Part shown: one piece after another, positions 10,640 through 20,804 of the stretch
Position numbering within the stretch: the stretch's first letter is position 1
How the letters are laid out: each line of letters begins with the position of its first letter
Source of the DNA: Azorinus chamasolen
Taxonomy: Eukaryota > Mollusca > Bivalvia > Cardiida > Solecurtidae
DNA: 64,000 bases
Assembly: GCA_963576725.1 (NCBI GenBank)
Contig: OY755243.1
Coordinates: 72,686,106-72,750,105 of the forward strand
Direction: 5' to 3'
Made by a program: the position numbers and the translations under genes
Notes under the pieces: model-generated
Told to the model about the DNA's origin: nothing
Databases searched by the model: none
Seen by the model: only the letters and a program-made list of their open reading frames with translations

Positions 10640-10729
10640 ACTGGAAACCCCTCAGCTATTTTCTATATTCCGAACCCTGCCGGAATAGGACGACTAGTTA
10701 CGAATGGGAATGGTTTAATAGTGTCTCTT

Positions 10730-10880
10730 AATATTGTCGAAAGTGCACCAGGTCCTTGTCCCGCTATTTGCGACCTGGTCGCATATGAAAACAGATTGGA
10801 TCTGGATGAGACGTCGAGCGTGTAATCAGGGTCCAGTCTGTTTGACACTAGGTCAATAGTTTCTCAAAATAAAAAGTTGC
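10730..10880. repeat. HP-E copy
   Basis: GATTGGATCTGGATGAGACG, TCGAGCGTGTAATCAGGGTCC and the tail CTGTTTGACACTAGGTCAAT plus TTTCTCAAAAT. The sequence GCACCAGGTCC occurs on both sides (10744 and 10876). Confidence 0.55.
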
Positions 10881-10969
10881 ACCAGGTCCAACATTGAGCA
10901 GATTGTTTTTACACAGCGGGTAATGGGGTTGATATTGTGGAAGTATAACAATGTATATCTGTGGGGATA

Positions 10970-11196
10970 TATCACATTCCTTCATATTGACGCCTTTTGA
11001 TGCGTCTTAAAAAGTCACTTTCTGGAACCATTGTGATAAATAGAGCATTCGCTCCATAGGAGCAAATGCTCAATTTATCACAATGGATTCAACACTGCAC
11101 AAATCTGAAAAAAGCCTTTCCTCTAGTTAATGCTCGTTTTTGGTAGATGTATTCAAAGAGGTAGGATCTAAAAATAGCCGATGAGGTAATGGGTTA
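10970..11196 (+). mobile_element. TTAA-2 MITE
   Basis: The left end is worn (ATCACATTCCTTCATATTGACG). The hairpin has apex CGCTCCATAGGAGC. The right end GAGGTAATGGGTTAA keeps its TTAA at 11193-11196. Confidence 0.8.
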
Positions 11197-11336
11197 ACTA
11201 CAGAATTTGAAACACGTGCACTGCCCAATACCTTTGGAGATATTAGATTTCTTGATAAAATTGACTGATTGATAAAATCATTATCACAGGTCAACCAATC
11301 CCTATAGACTGATGAATAATTGATTACAGCTTTACA

Positions 11337-11588
11337 TTAAACCATTTACTCCATAAACATACCCTTGAACGACTTTGCAAGCAAAACAAACAGGTGAAAT
11401 AGTGCATACCCTGATCAGACGATTCCTACAGAAGCCGTATTGTCTGATTCTACTCTGTTTATGGGATTATATAGATCTGTACATAGTTTCTGCCTAATGC
11501 CTAATATTGCCTGAGTTTCATTACTAGGCTAATTAATATTCAAGATGGCATTAATCCTTACACGAATATTCATGAAATAGAGGGTTAA
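11337..11588 (+). mobile_element. TTAA-1b MITE
   Basis: TTAAACCATTTACTCCATAA at the left, GAAATAGAGGGTTAA at the right. The hairpin is worn (CATACCCTGATCAGACG, TCCTACAGAAGCC). Its right TTAA is also the left TTAA of the next element. Confidence 0.72.
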
Positions 11589-12144
11589 CCCCCACCTTTA
11601 CTGACACCTTTTGACGCCTCTGTGAAAGTCATTTTTAGCTCGTCTGTTTCGCAGTAACGTCGAGCTATTGTGATCACTGGGTCGTAGGCGTAGGCGTTGG
11701 GGTAGTTGTTGGCGACATCGTCGTCGTCGGCATGCAAAAACTTTAATGTAGCTCATTACTCGAAGAGTATAAGAGGCATCAACATAAAACTTCATAGGTT
11801 GGTAGACCTCGTTGAGGAGGAGTTCAATACATGAGAACTATAACTCTTGATTTCAAAATGTTTGAGTGATTGCCCTTTATGCCTTTCAAAAAGTTTTAAT
11901 TTAGCCGCCACGCAACAAATCGGACGAGCGACGGCACCGCACGCGGCTCTTGTTCATTTTTGAAACCACTGTGATAAATTGAGCATTTGCTCGTATGGAG
12001 CAAATGCTTTAATTTATTTATTAGAATATCCAGGTTTGAAAACTACACAACTCTAAATTTTTCGTTTCCTCTAGAAAATGTTACTTTTCGGTAGACTTAT
12101 TCAAAGAGGTTGGGTCTTAAATAGGCTAGGAGGGAAATAGTTAA
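11585..12144 (+). mobile_element. TTAA-2 MITE interrupted by an AGCTC element
   Basis: Left part 11585-11636 (TTAACCCCCACCTTTACTGACACC) and right part from 11955 (CATTTTTGAAACCACTGTGATA, apex GCTCGTATGGAGC, end GGAGGGAAATAGTTAA). Removing 11637-11954 and one CATTTTT restores continuity with other TTAA-2 copies. Confidence 0.85.
11637..11954 (+). mobile_element. AGCTC...CTTGTT element (Helentron-like)
   Basis: A 318-bp insertion starting AGCTCGTCTGTTTCG and ending GCGGCTCTTGTT, flanked by CATTTTT on both sides (11630-11636 and 11955-11961). It contains a GTCGTCGTCGG simple repeat. There are no terminal inverted repeats and no poly(A). A related copy is at 29200-29407. Confidence 0.75.
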
Positions 12145-12238
12145 TTAGTACCACAGAGTCTGTTGACTACTGATCAAGTTGCCAGGGATCATACGCCGTA
12201 TATCTAACATATCAAAGCCTTACTACGTGTTGACATAC

Positions 12239-12468
12239 TTAAGTCATTACCTCATATACTATTTTTAGATACAACGTCTTTGAATAAATCTACCAAAAAG
12301 GAGCATTAACTTGAGAAAAGGAAAATATTAGAAGTTTGTAGTTTGAAACAGTTGTGATAAATAGAGCAGTTGCTCCTATAGGAGCAAATGCTCTATTTTT
12401 CACAATGGTTTCATAAAGTGACTATTTACGGAGTCCTCAAAAGTCGTCAATATGAGGGAATGGGTTAA
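12239..12468 (-). mobile_element. TTAA-2 MITE
   Basis: Inverted orientation: TTAAGTCATTACCTCATATA left, ATGAGGGAATGGGTTAA right. Hairpin apex TTGCTCCTATAGGAGCAAA. Confidence 0.87.
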
Positions 12469-12673
12469 ATGCTTTTACAAACAGTAGACCAAGACTCCTG
12501 TGGGAACAGTCTGATCAGGGTATGCTCTGTTTGCTTATGGAACTATATAGATCTGATTCTGCAGTTTATGCCAAAGCCCAACATTCCTGTGTTAATATAC
12601 CATTATAAAATTTTAACAAATTAATATTCATTCAGTCATTATTTACATGAATATTCATGAACTAATGACTTAA
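12465..12673 (+). mobile_element. TTAA-1b MITE, truncated left end
   Basis: Shares TTAA 12465-12468 with its neighbour. The hairpin is reduced (ACAAACAGTAGACC, CTGTGGGAACAGTCTGATCAGGG). The long half with TAGATCTGATTCTGCAG is intact, ending GACTTAA. Confidence 0.68.
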
Positions 12674-12774
12674 ATTGCATAGTATGACCAATTGTTAATT
12701 TGAAGAGTCGAGCACCTGGAAATGCAAACATTCCGTTACGTTTGACCTTTTCTGTCGTCTGTCACTTGTTGGTT

Positions 12775-13020
12775 TTACTCATGCTTTCCTTTCTTTCCTA
12801 AGACTTCTGCAGGCATGTGACACGCTTGTTTTCTAAAATACATACATTCGAATTTCTCATTTTTATGGGTAGTGAGGGTGTCTAATGGAATCAGAAGCAA
12901 TAAAACAAGAACCAAAGAAAGCAAACTACTCCATTTAATAAAAACTGCTGACAAACTAAAATTATTAACATGTAAACGCTCAGATTTCAATATTCGTTTA
13001 TTTATTAGATAATTGTACAC
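12775..13020 (-). other. unassigned open frame with hydrophobic leader
   Basis: An 81-codon frame just beyond the stop of receptor gene 2. It has a basic N-terminus, a strong hydrophobic segment (WSSLLSLVLVLLLLIPLDTL) and a short charged tail with two Cys. It could be a first exon of a secreted peptide (a GTAAAA lies at its end) or chance. No family recognised. Confidence 0.2.
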
Positions 13021-13090
13021 ATCGCTAAGAATGAATTCATTTTCTCGTGAGTAGGTCTATTTTTAATCATTTTTGTAAAACAGACCAACT

Positions 13091-14725
13091 TCATGTTTGC
13101 CGTATACTATAATTCCCCACTCTTGTTGTCAGTGTGTCAGAAGTGGGATTTCCGTTGATGAGTCTTAAGTACTTTCGTGCACATGTCTTATTGCACACAA
13201 ACGAAGCGAATATAAACAGGCCTTGACTCGCATTTACGACAATGAATATATATTCAATCCATCTTTCTGATTTGAACATGTACAAGAAGCCAACTGTCCA
13301 AAGAAATCCTGTTAAGACAGACAGTCTAACATAAACACCAACGAACTGTCTTTGTTTTCCCGAAAGTGGATTGCCATTAACAGACTTACTTAATTTTGTT
13401 ACGATTATTATGAACAGAATTATGTTTATACATATGACAATGCCCAAAGGTAATGCAAACGTCAGTAAGATCATTTTATTATTTGAAATATAACACAGAG
13501 TTTTTCCGTACCATGTGTCCCCGTCATCGTTTATAATGTTAGTTACACTATTTACAGCCACTGGTAAAGTGGCAAATACGGTGGTATATATCACATACAT
13601 TCCTGTTCTCCTTGCCGAAATGCGGTGATCACGATGTTTATTTATCGTCCGGAAAACTTCAAAAGAATAAATACAGCAAACATTCATCCACATTACGGTG
13701 TTGAGCCAAAAGAAGTGAATTAGAATGCCTAGTACCGTACATGCCCAGTCAGGTATGCTGTCCTTTTGACCTACACCGAACTGAAACATCACCTGAGCGA
13801 TAATCAAATTGATACAGAGTGCAATATTGTTGGCACCAGGTTGGGTTCTCATTTCTTTGAACAGGCTGTATGTCAGTACTGTTAGCAACGAACAGAGTAC
13901 AGATATACACGTGCACACGAAGGACAGAATACCCACGTCTAACGCGGAGTTCGGCATTCTAATATATATTGAAGCATTGTTTACAGCTGGTGTTGAACTA
14001 TCTATGAAGGGTTGTATCAAAGTGTCATACAGATCAGTACATATCTTGATAGATACCAATTCGGCCGAATTGTTTTGACTCAGAAGCACATTCCAATTAG
14101 AAACATTTGCATTAAGGTCAGATATTCGAACACCCCATGTAAGATTCTGAATTTCGAATTCCTCTACGTATAGAGTAACTAGCGTACACATCGATGTCGA
14201 TAGCAGTGTTATAGTTGGTGCAAAACTGGTAGCCTTAGACCAGTTTCCAAGTTTGAAATCATACAAATTAAGCATTTCATTGTCAAACGCATTGTACATT
14301 TCAGACGGAGTATATTTTAGCGCATTTAGCTGAATGATTTCGGTAACAAACTGATACTCCGCTACAGCAATGGTTTTTCCTCCTACTTTAAGAAGTGTAT
14401 CTATGAACAGGGCACTCACTTCAACCAAATATGAAATGGAAACACTGATGTGTAATACAAAGTAAGGGGAAACGGAGGAGTTGGCAGATGTAGCGAATAA
14501 CTCTAAAGTATAAGATTCAATGGAAACGTTTCTCATTAACTCTTCTCCAAACTGCACAACAGCAGTAGTTGTAACGTCATGAGTCAGTGTTGTAAAGGGG
14601 GTCTGCAAAGGGGCAAGTTTGATGAAAATCTGTATAACGACACTGCTGAACTGTTGAACGGTGTTTTGGCAAAGGCCGTCTTGTAAAATCCTCGGTGGTA
14701 AACAGGTCAGCTTTCTGCATCTGTC
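13091..14725 (-). CDS. receptor gene 2, exon 2: linker plus 7TM domain
   Basis: C-terminal exon of the second family B / adhesion-like receptor, closely similar to 1370-2998 along its whole length. The true exon start is 14725, after TTTTCAG; 39 codons precede the first in-frame alternative start at 14608. It starts DRCRKLTCLPPRIL where gene 1 has DKCRTITCLPPRIL. The 7TM region keeps KEMRTQPGANN, DWACTVLG, RISARRTG, TLCY and the TM7 NASQG motif. Divergence is highest in the juxtamembrane segment before TM1 (near VNNASIYIRMPNSALD), where gene 1 has a different sequence, and in the extreme tail. No GPS cleavage signature is visible. It joins the exon at 17808-18830 in phase 0, giving about 885 residues. 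The two copies are head-to-tail, a recent tandem duplication. Confidence 0.88.
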   Translation of the reverse strand, partial: DRCRKLTCLPPRILQDGLCQNTVQQFSSVVIQIFIKLAPLQTPFTTLTHDVTTTAVVQFGEELMRNVSIESYTLELFATSANSSVSPYFVLHISVSISYLVEVSALFIDTLLKVGGKTIAVAEYQFVTEIIQLNALKYTPSEMYNAFDNEMLNLYDFKLGNWSKATSFAPTITLLSTSMCTLVTLYVEEFEIQNLTWGVRISDLNANVSNWNVLLSQNNSAELVSIKICTDLYDTLIQPFIDSSTPAVNNASIYIRMPNSALDVGILSFVCTCISVLCSLLTVLTYSLFKEMRTQPGANNIALCINLIIAQVMFQFGVGQKDSIPDWACTVLGILIHFFWLNTVMWMNVCCIYSFEVFRTINKHRDHRISARRTGMYVIYTTVFATLPVAVNSVTNIINDDGDTWYGKTLCYISNNKMILLTFALPLGIVICINIILFIIIVTKLSKSVNGNPLSGKQRQFVGVYVRLSVLTGFLWTVGFLYMFKSERWIEYIFIVVNASQGLFIFASFVCNKTCARKYLRLINGNPTSDTLTTRVGNYSIRQT

Positions 14726-15141
14726 CTGAAAAGTATTTATATATGTTTAACAGTAGTAACTCTTTAAAATGAATGAATGAATAAATGAAAGAATGAATGA
14801 ATTAATTTGATTTTAAGAGTGTAGCAGCTCGTTTAGTCAAAATACTTATCTCCACCGAGGCCCTCAAAATAAGTACATGTCATACAGTATGACAATTTAA
14901 TACATTTAAACAAATAAAGAGCATATTAAATAATAGTGTATCAATTATACGTGTACACTTCCCTTTACTAAAATATTATATCTGCACCCAAACAGGGTAG
15001 TCCCTAATTAGAAACTCCTGGGTTTGACTTTGATCTACGTATTTGTTTATAATATCCGAATATAATATTTCTGGTGAAAGGCAATTAATTTTCAGGAATA
15101 TTCATATCACATTTTGAAGCCGCATTGTCCCTTCCATGAAT

Positions 15142-15462
15142 TAATCCATTCCATCTTCTATGTTTAGTTCAAAGTTCAGTACCTACTGATTATTCATAGA
15201 CACAATCATTATAATGGAAGGTGGAATAGTGTAGCCATTTTTTTAGAAAGTAAAGAAACAGATCTTTCAAATTCCATTTGCAAACAGAGCAGACCCTGAT
15301 CAGACGGCTATTATAGGAACCGTCTGATATTCGTAAGATCTTTCAAATTCCATTTGCAAACAGAGAAGACCCTGATCAAACGGCTCTTATAGGAACCGTC
15401 TGATCTGCGTCTACTCTGTTCGCAAATGCGTGAAAACACGTTTATATGAAGGAAAGAGTTAA
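15142..15462 (-). mobile_element. TTAA-1a MITE with duplicated hairpin arm
   Basis: Left end worn (near TTAATCCATTCC); right end GAAGGAAAGAGTTAA. The segment AAGATCTTTCAAATTCCATT plus GCAAACAGAG and one arm occurs twice in direct orientation (15265-15330 and 15338-15400); only the second copy has a complete partner arm. Confidence 0.75.
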
Positions 15463-16158
15463 AAGTGAAATAAGAGCAATGAGCACATATAATACAAATA
15501 AGATCTGGAACAGTTTTAAAACAATGAATGATAGTATGATAGTATGATTTGTTGTTTTACCATTCCCCCTGCCTTAATAAGAGTAGACCAGATTTTACAA
15601 TTTTAAAAAAGGTTATAGAAATAGATAAAACATCCTATGATATAAATACACATGTATAGCGTAGATTATTATAGAGAGATACAAATGATAATATTCATTA
15701 TTACATGCACTTGCAAAAAATAAAACTGTTGAATACACAGTGAAGCAGGTACGAAACCGCTGGCCACAGCTCAACAAAAACATTGAAAAACTCTTTCATT
15801 AGAATCTATTTCAAATTTTCAAACATAGTTTATCCAAATCAGAATTTCCAAAAGGAACTTTCAAACTGGGTATGCTCTGTTTGTCTGGAATTGCAACACA
15901 CTATCGTTATGTTCAAACATTTCACATATTTCTTTTTATTGAGTAAAACAGAATAAACAGCATAGATAAAGAACTCCTACGGGAGCTCTAGCATCTTAGT
16001 TTATTATTATTATACCACATTTATATAGAGGCTAGAGCTTTTCACACAGGACATGTGCGTTCAAAAATTTAGATTATACTGTTTTGGAGTATGAAGACGC
16101 AGTCACATTTATTAAATGGCGAACTTTAAGACTTGCTAAACTTACATATGTAATACTG
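15463..16158. other. spacer with decayed TTAA-1 hairpin
   Basis: A very worn hairpin at 15815-15895 (TTTTCAAACATAGTTTATCC, then GGGTATGCTCTGTTTG). The hairpin AACTCCTACGGGAGCTC is at 15970-15988. Otherwise AT-rich and unassigned. Confidence 0.4.
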
Positions 16159-16408
16159 TTAACCCTTCGCTTGCTATTCGCGTCAATATACCTACCTGTA
16201 AATAGTGAAGACCCAGATGAGACAGCTCCTGCAGGAGCTGTCTCATCAGGGTCTGCACTATTTACAAGTTGATTGTGCAACCAGTGCACTCCACAGCATT
16301 GATTACAAAGCAAAATACTTATACACAGTGAAGATATATGTAATTATACAACAGGACATGGGTAAAGAATGAGAAATGTATTTTAAAATTCAGCAAGCGA
16401 AGGGTTAC
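16159..16408 (+). mobile_element. TTAA-3 MITE
   Basis: TTAACCCTTCGCTTGCTATTC at the left, CAGCAAGCGAAGGGTTA at the right. The hairpin AATAGTGAAGACCCAGATGAG closes at CAGCTCCTGCAGGAGCTG. The second half holds TTGTGCAACCAGTGCACTCC and ATTATACAACAGGACATGGG. Confidence 0.9.
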
Positions 16409-16506
16409 TACAACAACGATTATACTTCATGCCACATGTGTATTTCATTGATTAACCATTTCCCTAATGAACATTTATGTAAATCACTGTATGAGTAATC
16501 ATTAAT

Positions 16507-16949
16507 TTAACCCTTTCCCTGTTCTGTGTTTATTCCAAATTTCTGTACCTACTGAATAGTCATGGACAAAATAGTTGTAATGAAAAATAGAAGGTGGAAT
16601 ATTGTATACATTTTAGAAAGCAAAGAAACAGATCTATCAAATTCTATTAGCAAACAGAGCAGACCCTGATCAGACGGCTCCTATAGGAGCCGTCTGATCA
16701 GGGTCTGCTCTGATTGTTAATTGAATTTGAAAGATCTGTTTCTTTACTTTCTAAAATGGCTATAATCTCCCACCAACCACATGTCATTGTAACTATTTTT
16801 TCCATGAATATTCAGTATAGGTATTGAAATATGGACTAAATACAGATCATGGAAGGGGAACAGACCCTGAACAGACGGCTCCTACATGATCCGTCTGATC
16901 TGGGTCTACACTGTTTGCAAAGTCGTGACAATAAGAAGGAAATGGTTAA
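16507..16949. mobile_element. symmetric TTAA-1a palindrome plus attached hairpin
   Basis: From 16507 to about 16857 both arms are the long half of TTAA-1a: CCCTTTCCCTGTTCTGTGTT...AAACAGATC on the left and its complement on the right. Both hairpin arms read CCTGATCAGACGGC, unlike ordinary copies. A second hairpin (CAGACCCTGAACAGACGG to CTGGGTCTACACTGTTTGC) and a TTAA at 16946 follow, so it is probably a fusion of two elements. Confidence 0.8.
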
Positions 16950-17086
16950 AGGCTTTAGGTATCGTCTTCTATATAATTTTGTGGACGGCAGTTGATGAAT
17001 GTTTGGAATTATGAAAGGATTTATTTTTCGGACAGAAACACGTATTGCAGATGAGCTTACAAGTACATGAACGGGCAAAGGGCCAC

Positions 17087-17314
17087 TTAACCTTTTCCTT
17101 CATATAAACGCCTTTTTTCATGCATTTGCAAACAGAGTAGACCCAGATCAGACGGCTCCTATAGGGTTCGCTCTGTTGGCTACCGGAATTTGATAGACGT
17201 GTTTCATTAGTTTCTAAAACGGCTATATTGTTTCACACCCCATATTCCATCACAACTTTTTTGTGGATGAGTGCTCAGTAAAGATTGAAACTTGGAATAA
17301 ATATAATCGGTTAA
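17087..17314 (+). mobile_element. TTAA-1a MITE lacking second arm
   Basis: TTAACCTTTTCCTTCATATA at the left, TTAA at 17311-17314. After GGCTCCTATAGGG the sequence jumps to TTCGCTCTGTTGGC, so most of the second arm is deleted. Confidence 0.75.
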
Positions 17315-17730
17315 TACAAGTAGATGCCCGTGGGCAGCATGTCGAGCCTTAGAGCTTAGGGTGACCGCCTGTTCTGTTTGCTTATGATATGATATACAGT
17401 AAAACCCCGCTAATGCGACCACCTAAAAGAGGTATACTTAGAGGTGCTAGATGCAGGTGGTCGCTTAATGCAGGACAAAAGCAATGCAGAAAGCTCCTAG
17501 AGGAGCTTTCTGCATTAATTTTGTCCTGCATTAAGCAACCACCTGTTTATAAAGACACGCATGTTTATTCATTAAGTGGTCGCATTAGAGGGGTTCTGCT
17601 GTAGATATGATTCTACAGATTCTGCCATAGCGAAAAGTTTCCGTGTCCCTGTGCTGTTATAAGAACTAATCTAGTTAACATTTATGATGTCATTATTTCT
17701 TACATGAATATACATGGAGTACAGGGTTAA
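17315..17730 (+). mobile_element. TTAA-1b MITE split by TA-4
   Basis: The left piece ends CTGTTCTGTTTGCTTATGATATGATA; after the TA-4 insert it resumes GATATGATTCTACAGATTC and ends GGAGTACAGGGTTAA. The left terminus is not clear. Confidence 0.7.
17397..17601. mobile_element. TA-4 palindromic MITE nested in TTAA-1b
   Basis: CAGTAAAACCCCGCTAATGC left, GCATTAGAGGGGTTCTGCTG right, TA on both sides (17395-17396, 17602-17603). Apex AAGCTCCTAGAGGAGCTT with AGGTGGTCGCTTAATGCAGG core. Confidence 0.92.
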
Positions 17731-17807
17731 TGTTTGAAATGACCGGATTGACCATTTGTCCTTCACGTTGACCAAACTACTGCATTATTTGACAATAAAT
17801 ACAATAC

Positions 17808-18830
17808 CTTATATCGGTCGTAGTAGGTATATGGACCACAAACAGACTCCAGGACGGCGGTCCCATGCAGTGCAGGTGTCTCCTCTACTGAATTATACAC
17901 AAACAGTAACGCAAACGATGAAAGGAAAGAAAAGTCTGCAGGTATCAGTCTGGGGCATGCGTAAGGACCCCCGGGTGCATAGACAGGGGCAATGTTACAA
18001 ACGACGTCAGACGGATCTGCAAAACAAACGGCGTGAATATCTATATTGCAGACGTCAATACTACTGATTTCACACGCAGGAGCAATAAGTCCAATTTCTG
18101 CTGGTTTTTCAAAGAGGATATTACAGCCAACAGTCCGCTGTATATCAGTTACAATCGTGTCGTAATTACTTGGCCAAAAAGCCTCCTTAATACATTTGAT
18201 TTTGGGATACCAGAATACTATTGCGTCTTCGGGAATATCGTGGCACTGTGCACAAAATCTGTTTCCATACGTGAGTCCCGTGCGCCTGTCAGAGACGGGT
18301 ATTCTAGTCTCTAGGTCAACATACTCATCGGCATGCTCGCATTTGTGAATATTTTGACTCATGCTGAAATCAGCCTGTGACATTGTATAGTAGCTGTATG
18401 GGCATGATTTATTCACATAGATATTATTTGTATGGCTGGGATAGTAAACCCCAGCTGGTCTAAGCTGAAGTTGTTCACAAGTGAAGCGTGTCGACGATAG
18501 TTTAACAAACTGTTCAGACAGGACACTCTCCGTTCTGTTGCAGAAACCCCCATACATGTAACACACTTCATCATCGCAATAACACGACTTACAACATGGG
18601 CTAGTTGTCGGGGGATACAACGTGAAAACACTACCTGGATATACAGTTTCATAGTCCCATACGTTACATGAAGTTGATTTACATAGATCTTCAGCAATAT
18701 GGATCATGTTGGCGGTACATGATTCTAAAGCCAACAGCAACTGGATAACAGTCATTGTTATGACCACACTTCCACCTGATTGGACAGATCTCGTCGATCT
18801 AGTCCTACTGACTGCGCTTCTTCTGCACAT
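17808..18830 (-). CDS. receptor gene 2, exon 1: signal peptide and Cys-rich ectodomain
   Basis: N-terminal exon paired with 13091-14725. I chose the ATG at 18830 because it matches the position in gene 1; another ATG at 18848 is in frame and possible. An acceptor-like CTATTCCAG stands before 18858. The exon frames just after the acceptors differ between the two genes, which argues that the upstream exon is non-coding. A basic segment is followed by a hydrophobic core (TMTVIQLLLALESCTA), read as a signal peptide. The ectodomain keeps the Cys cluster as CCKSCYCDDEVCYMYGGFC, and nearly all other Cys of gene 1. The stretch from HKCEHADEYV through NRFCAQCHDIPE to EKPAEIGLIAPACEIS is nearly identical in both genes, while the C-terminal third (18000 and below) has drifted more. 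It ends AAG before donor GTATTG, phase 0. Function presumably ligand binding. Confidence 0.82.
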
Positions 18831-18875
18831 TCTCTGGCAACGGTCCATAGCTCGGTTTCTGGAATAGGCATGCAA

Positions 18876-19049
18876 AACACATATTCACTCTATTCTTCAG
18901 AAATTAAACACATACTATTAGAACTGTGATTTTAGCAATTGTATAATGTGTTTTAATGTGAATTAGAATATCTTTAAAAAATGAAAGTTCATATATTCAG
19001 AATAACTTTGCATGGCATACTCTCAAACATATTGTCGCCTACGAATAAG
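18876..19049. other. spacer, no feature seen
   Basis: AT-rich sequence between the receptor exon and the minisatellite. Confidence 0.4.
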
Positions 19050-20345
19050 AAATAATACTAACAACGGCACTCGCACATTTGGGCCTGTATAGATCTACAC
19101 TCGCGTATATATGAAGCGATATTCGGTCCTATAAGACTGACGCTCGGACGTACATAGACTGACACTCGGACAAATATAAACTGGCACTCAGACATATATA
19201 AACTGACATTCGGACCCATATAGACTGACATACGAATAAGAATCAATAATGACAATGACACTCGCACGGTCGGTCCTACATAGACTGACAATCGGACATA
19301 TATAAACTGGCACTTGGTCCTATATAGACTGGCACTGAGACAGATATAAAGGAACATTCGGTCCTATATGGACTGACACTCAGACATATACAAAGTAACA
19401 ATCAGTCCTATATAGACTGACACTCAGACATATACAAAGTAACAATCAGTCCTATATAGACTGGCACTGAGACAGATACAAAGTAACAATCGGTCCTATA
19501 TGGACTGACACTCAGACATATACAAACGAACATTCGGTCCTATATAGACTGACACTCAGACATATACAAAGTAACAATCGGTCCTATATGGACTGACACT
19601 CAGACATATACAAAGTAACAATCAGTCCTATATAGACTGCCACTCAGACATATACAAAGTAACAATCGGTCCTATATGGACTGACACTCAGACATATACA
19701 AAGTAACAATCAGTCCTATATAGACTGCCACTCAGACATATACAAAGTAACAATCGGTCCTATATGGACTGACACTCAGACATATACAAAGTGACAATCA
19801 GTCATATATAGACTGACACTCAGACATATTCAAAGTAACAATCGGTCCTATATGGACTGACACTCAGACATATACAAAGTAACAATCAGTCATATATAGA
19901 CTGACACTCAGACATATACAAAGTAACAATCGGTCCTATATGGACTGACACTCAGACATATACAAAGTAACAATCAGTCATATATAGACTGCCACTCAGA
20001 CATATACAAAGTAACAATCGGTCCTATATGGACTGACACTCAGACATATACAAAGTAACAATCAGTCATATATAGACTGACACTCAGACATATTCAAAGT
20101 AACAATCGGTCCTATATGGACTGACATTAACACATATACAAACTCACACTCGGTCCTATATAGACTGTCACCCTGACAGATATAACGTAACATTCGGTCC
20201 TATATTAACTGACACTCGGGCATGTATAAAGTGACAGTTGTACATTATAGATTGACACTTAGACACTTGGACCTATACAGACTGACACTCGGTCATACAT
20301 AAACTGATAGTTGGACATATATGCAATGATACTGGTATGTTTGTA
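19050..20345. repeat. 22/44/88-bp hierarchical minisatellite
   Basis: Tandem array with a 44-bp unit made of two related 22-bp halves (GACACTCAGACATATACAAA and AACAATCGGTCCTATATGGA). In the centre (about 19370-20120), units ending TGGACT alternate with units ending TAGACT, giving an 88-bp higher-order repeat. Both edges are more diverged than the centre. Open frames over it are by-products of the repeat. Confidence 0.9.
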
Positions 20346-20399
20346 AACTGGACTTCGGGCATATATAAACGGATACATTTGTAAGGTGACGATCAATCT

Positions 20400-20800
20400 T
20401 TAGATCCAGATTAGCTGTCATTGCAAACACAGTGCCAGATATACAGAGTGACAAACAATACAAACCTGATCAGACGTAATGTCTAAGATATAACGGCTTT
20501 TCTGTGTCTACCATGTTTACAATACATGCGAGAACCATTGCAACATAAACATGTCTAATTAAAAATTAATTTATTAAGAAATTATGACGTAATGACTACT
20601 TATCAGCTGAAGTTTTGTAATTATATAATTATGTACACATGATGCATTGGTACTAATAAAATTTTTAGTCAGGTCTATTATAACTTCATAAGCATGCAGG
20701 ACAGACGCTAATCAGACGGCTCCGGTCCCATAGGAGCAGTCTGATCTGGATCTTCTTTGCTTGCAAAAAAGTTCACATGAGAGACAGAATTGAAATAAAC
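20400..20800. repeat. decayed TTAA-1b hairpins
   Basis: Worn arms at 20460-20520 and a shortened hairpin at 20700-20765 (CTAATCAGACGGCTCC, AGGAGCAGTCTGATCTGG). The AATTATGACGTAATGACT block at 20577-20596 is the TTAA-1b tail. Confidence 0.5.
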
Positions 20801-20804
20801 ATAC

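Larger units (their letters stand above)
14726..17807 (-). other. intron of receptor gene 2
   Basis: 3082 bp, phase 0, donor GTATTG after codon AAG at 17808 and acceptor TTTTCAG at 14726. Much longer than the 1189-bp intron of gene 1 because of inserted elements. A (GAAT)n microsatellite lies at 14767-14806. I recognise nothing in 14810-15120. Confidence 0.8.

Noticed and set aside
19058..19357. Open frame with repeated SLYMSECQF-like units
   Set aside because: By-product of the 44-bp minisatellite.
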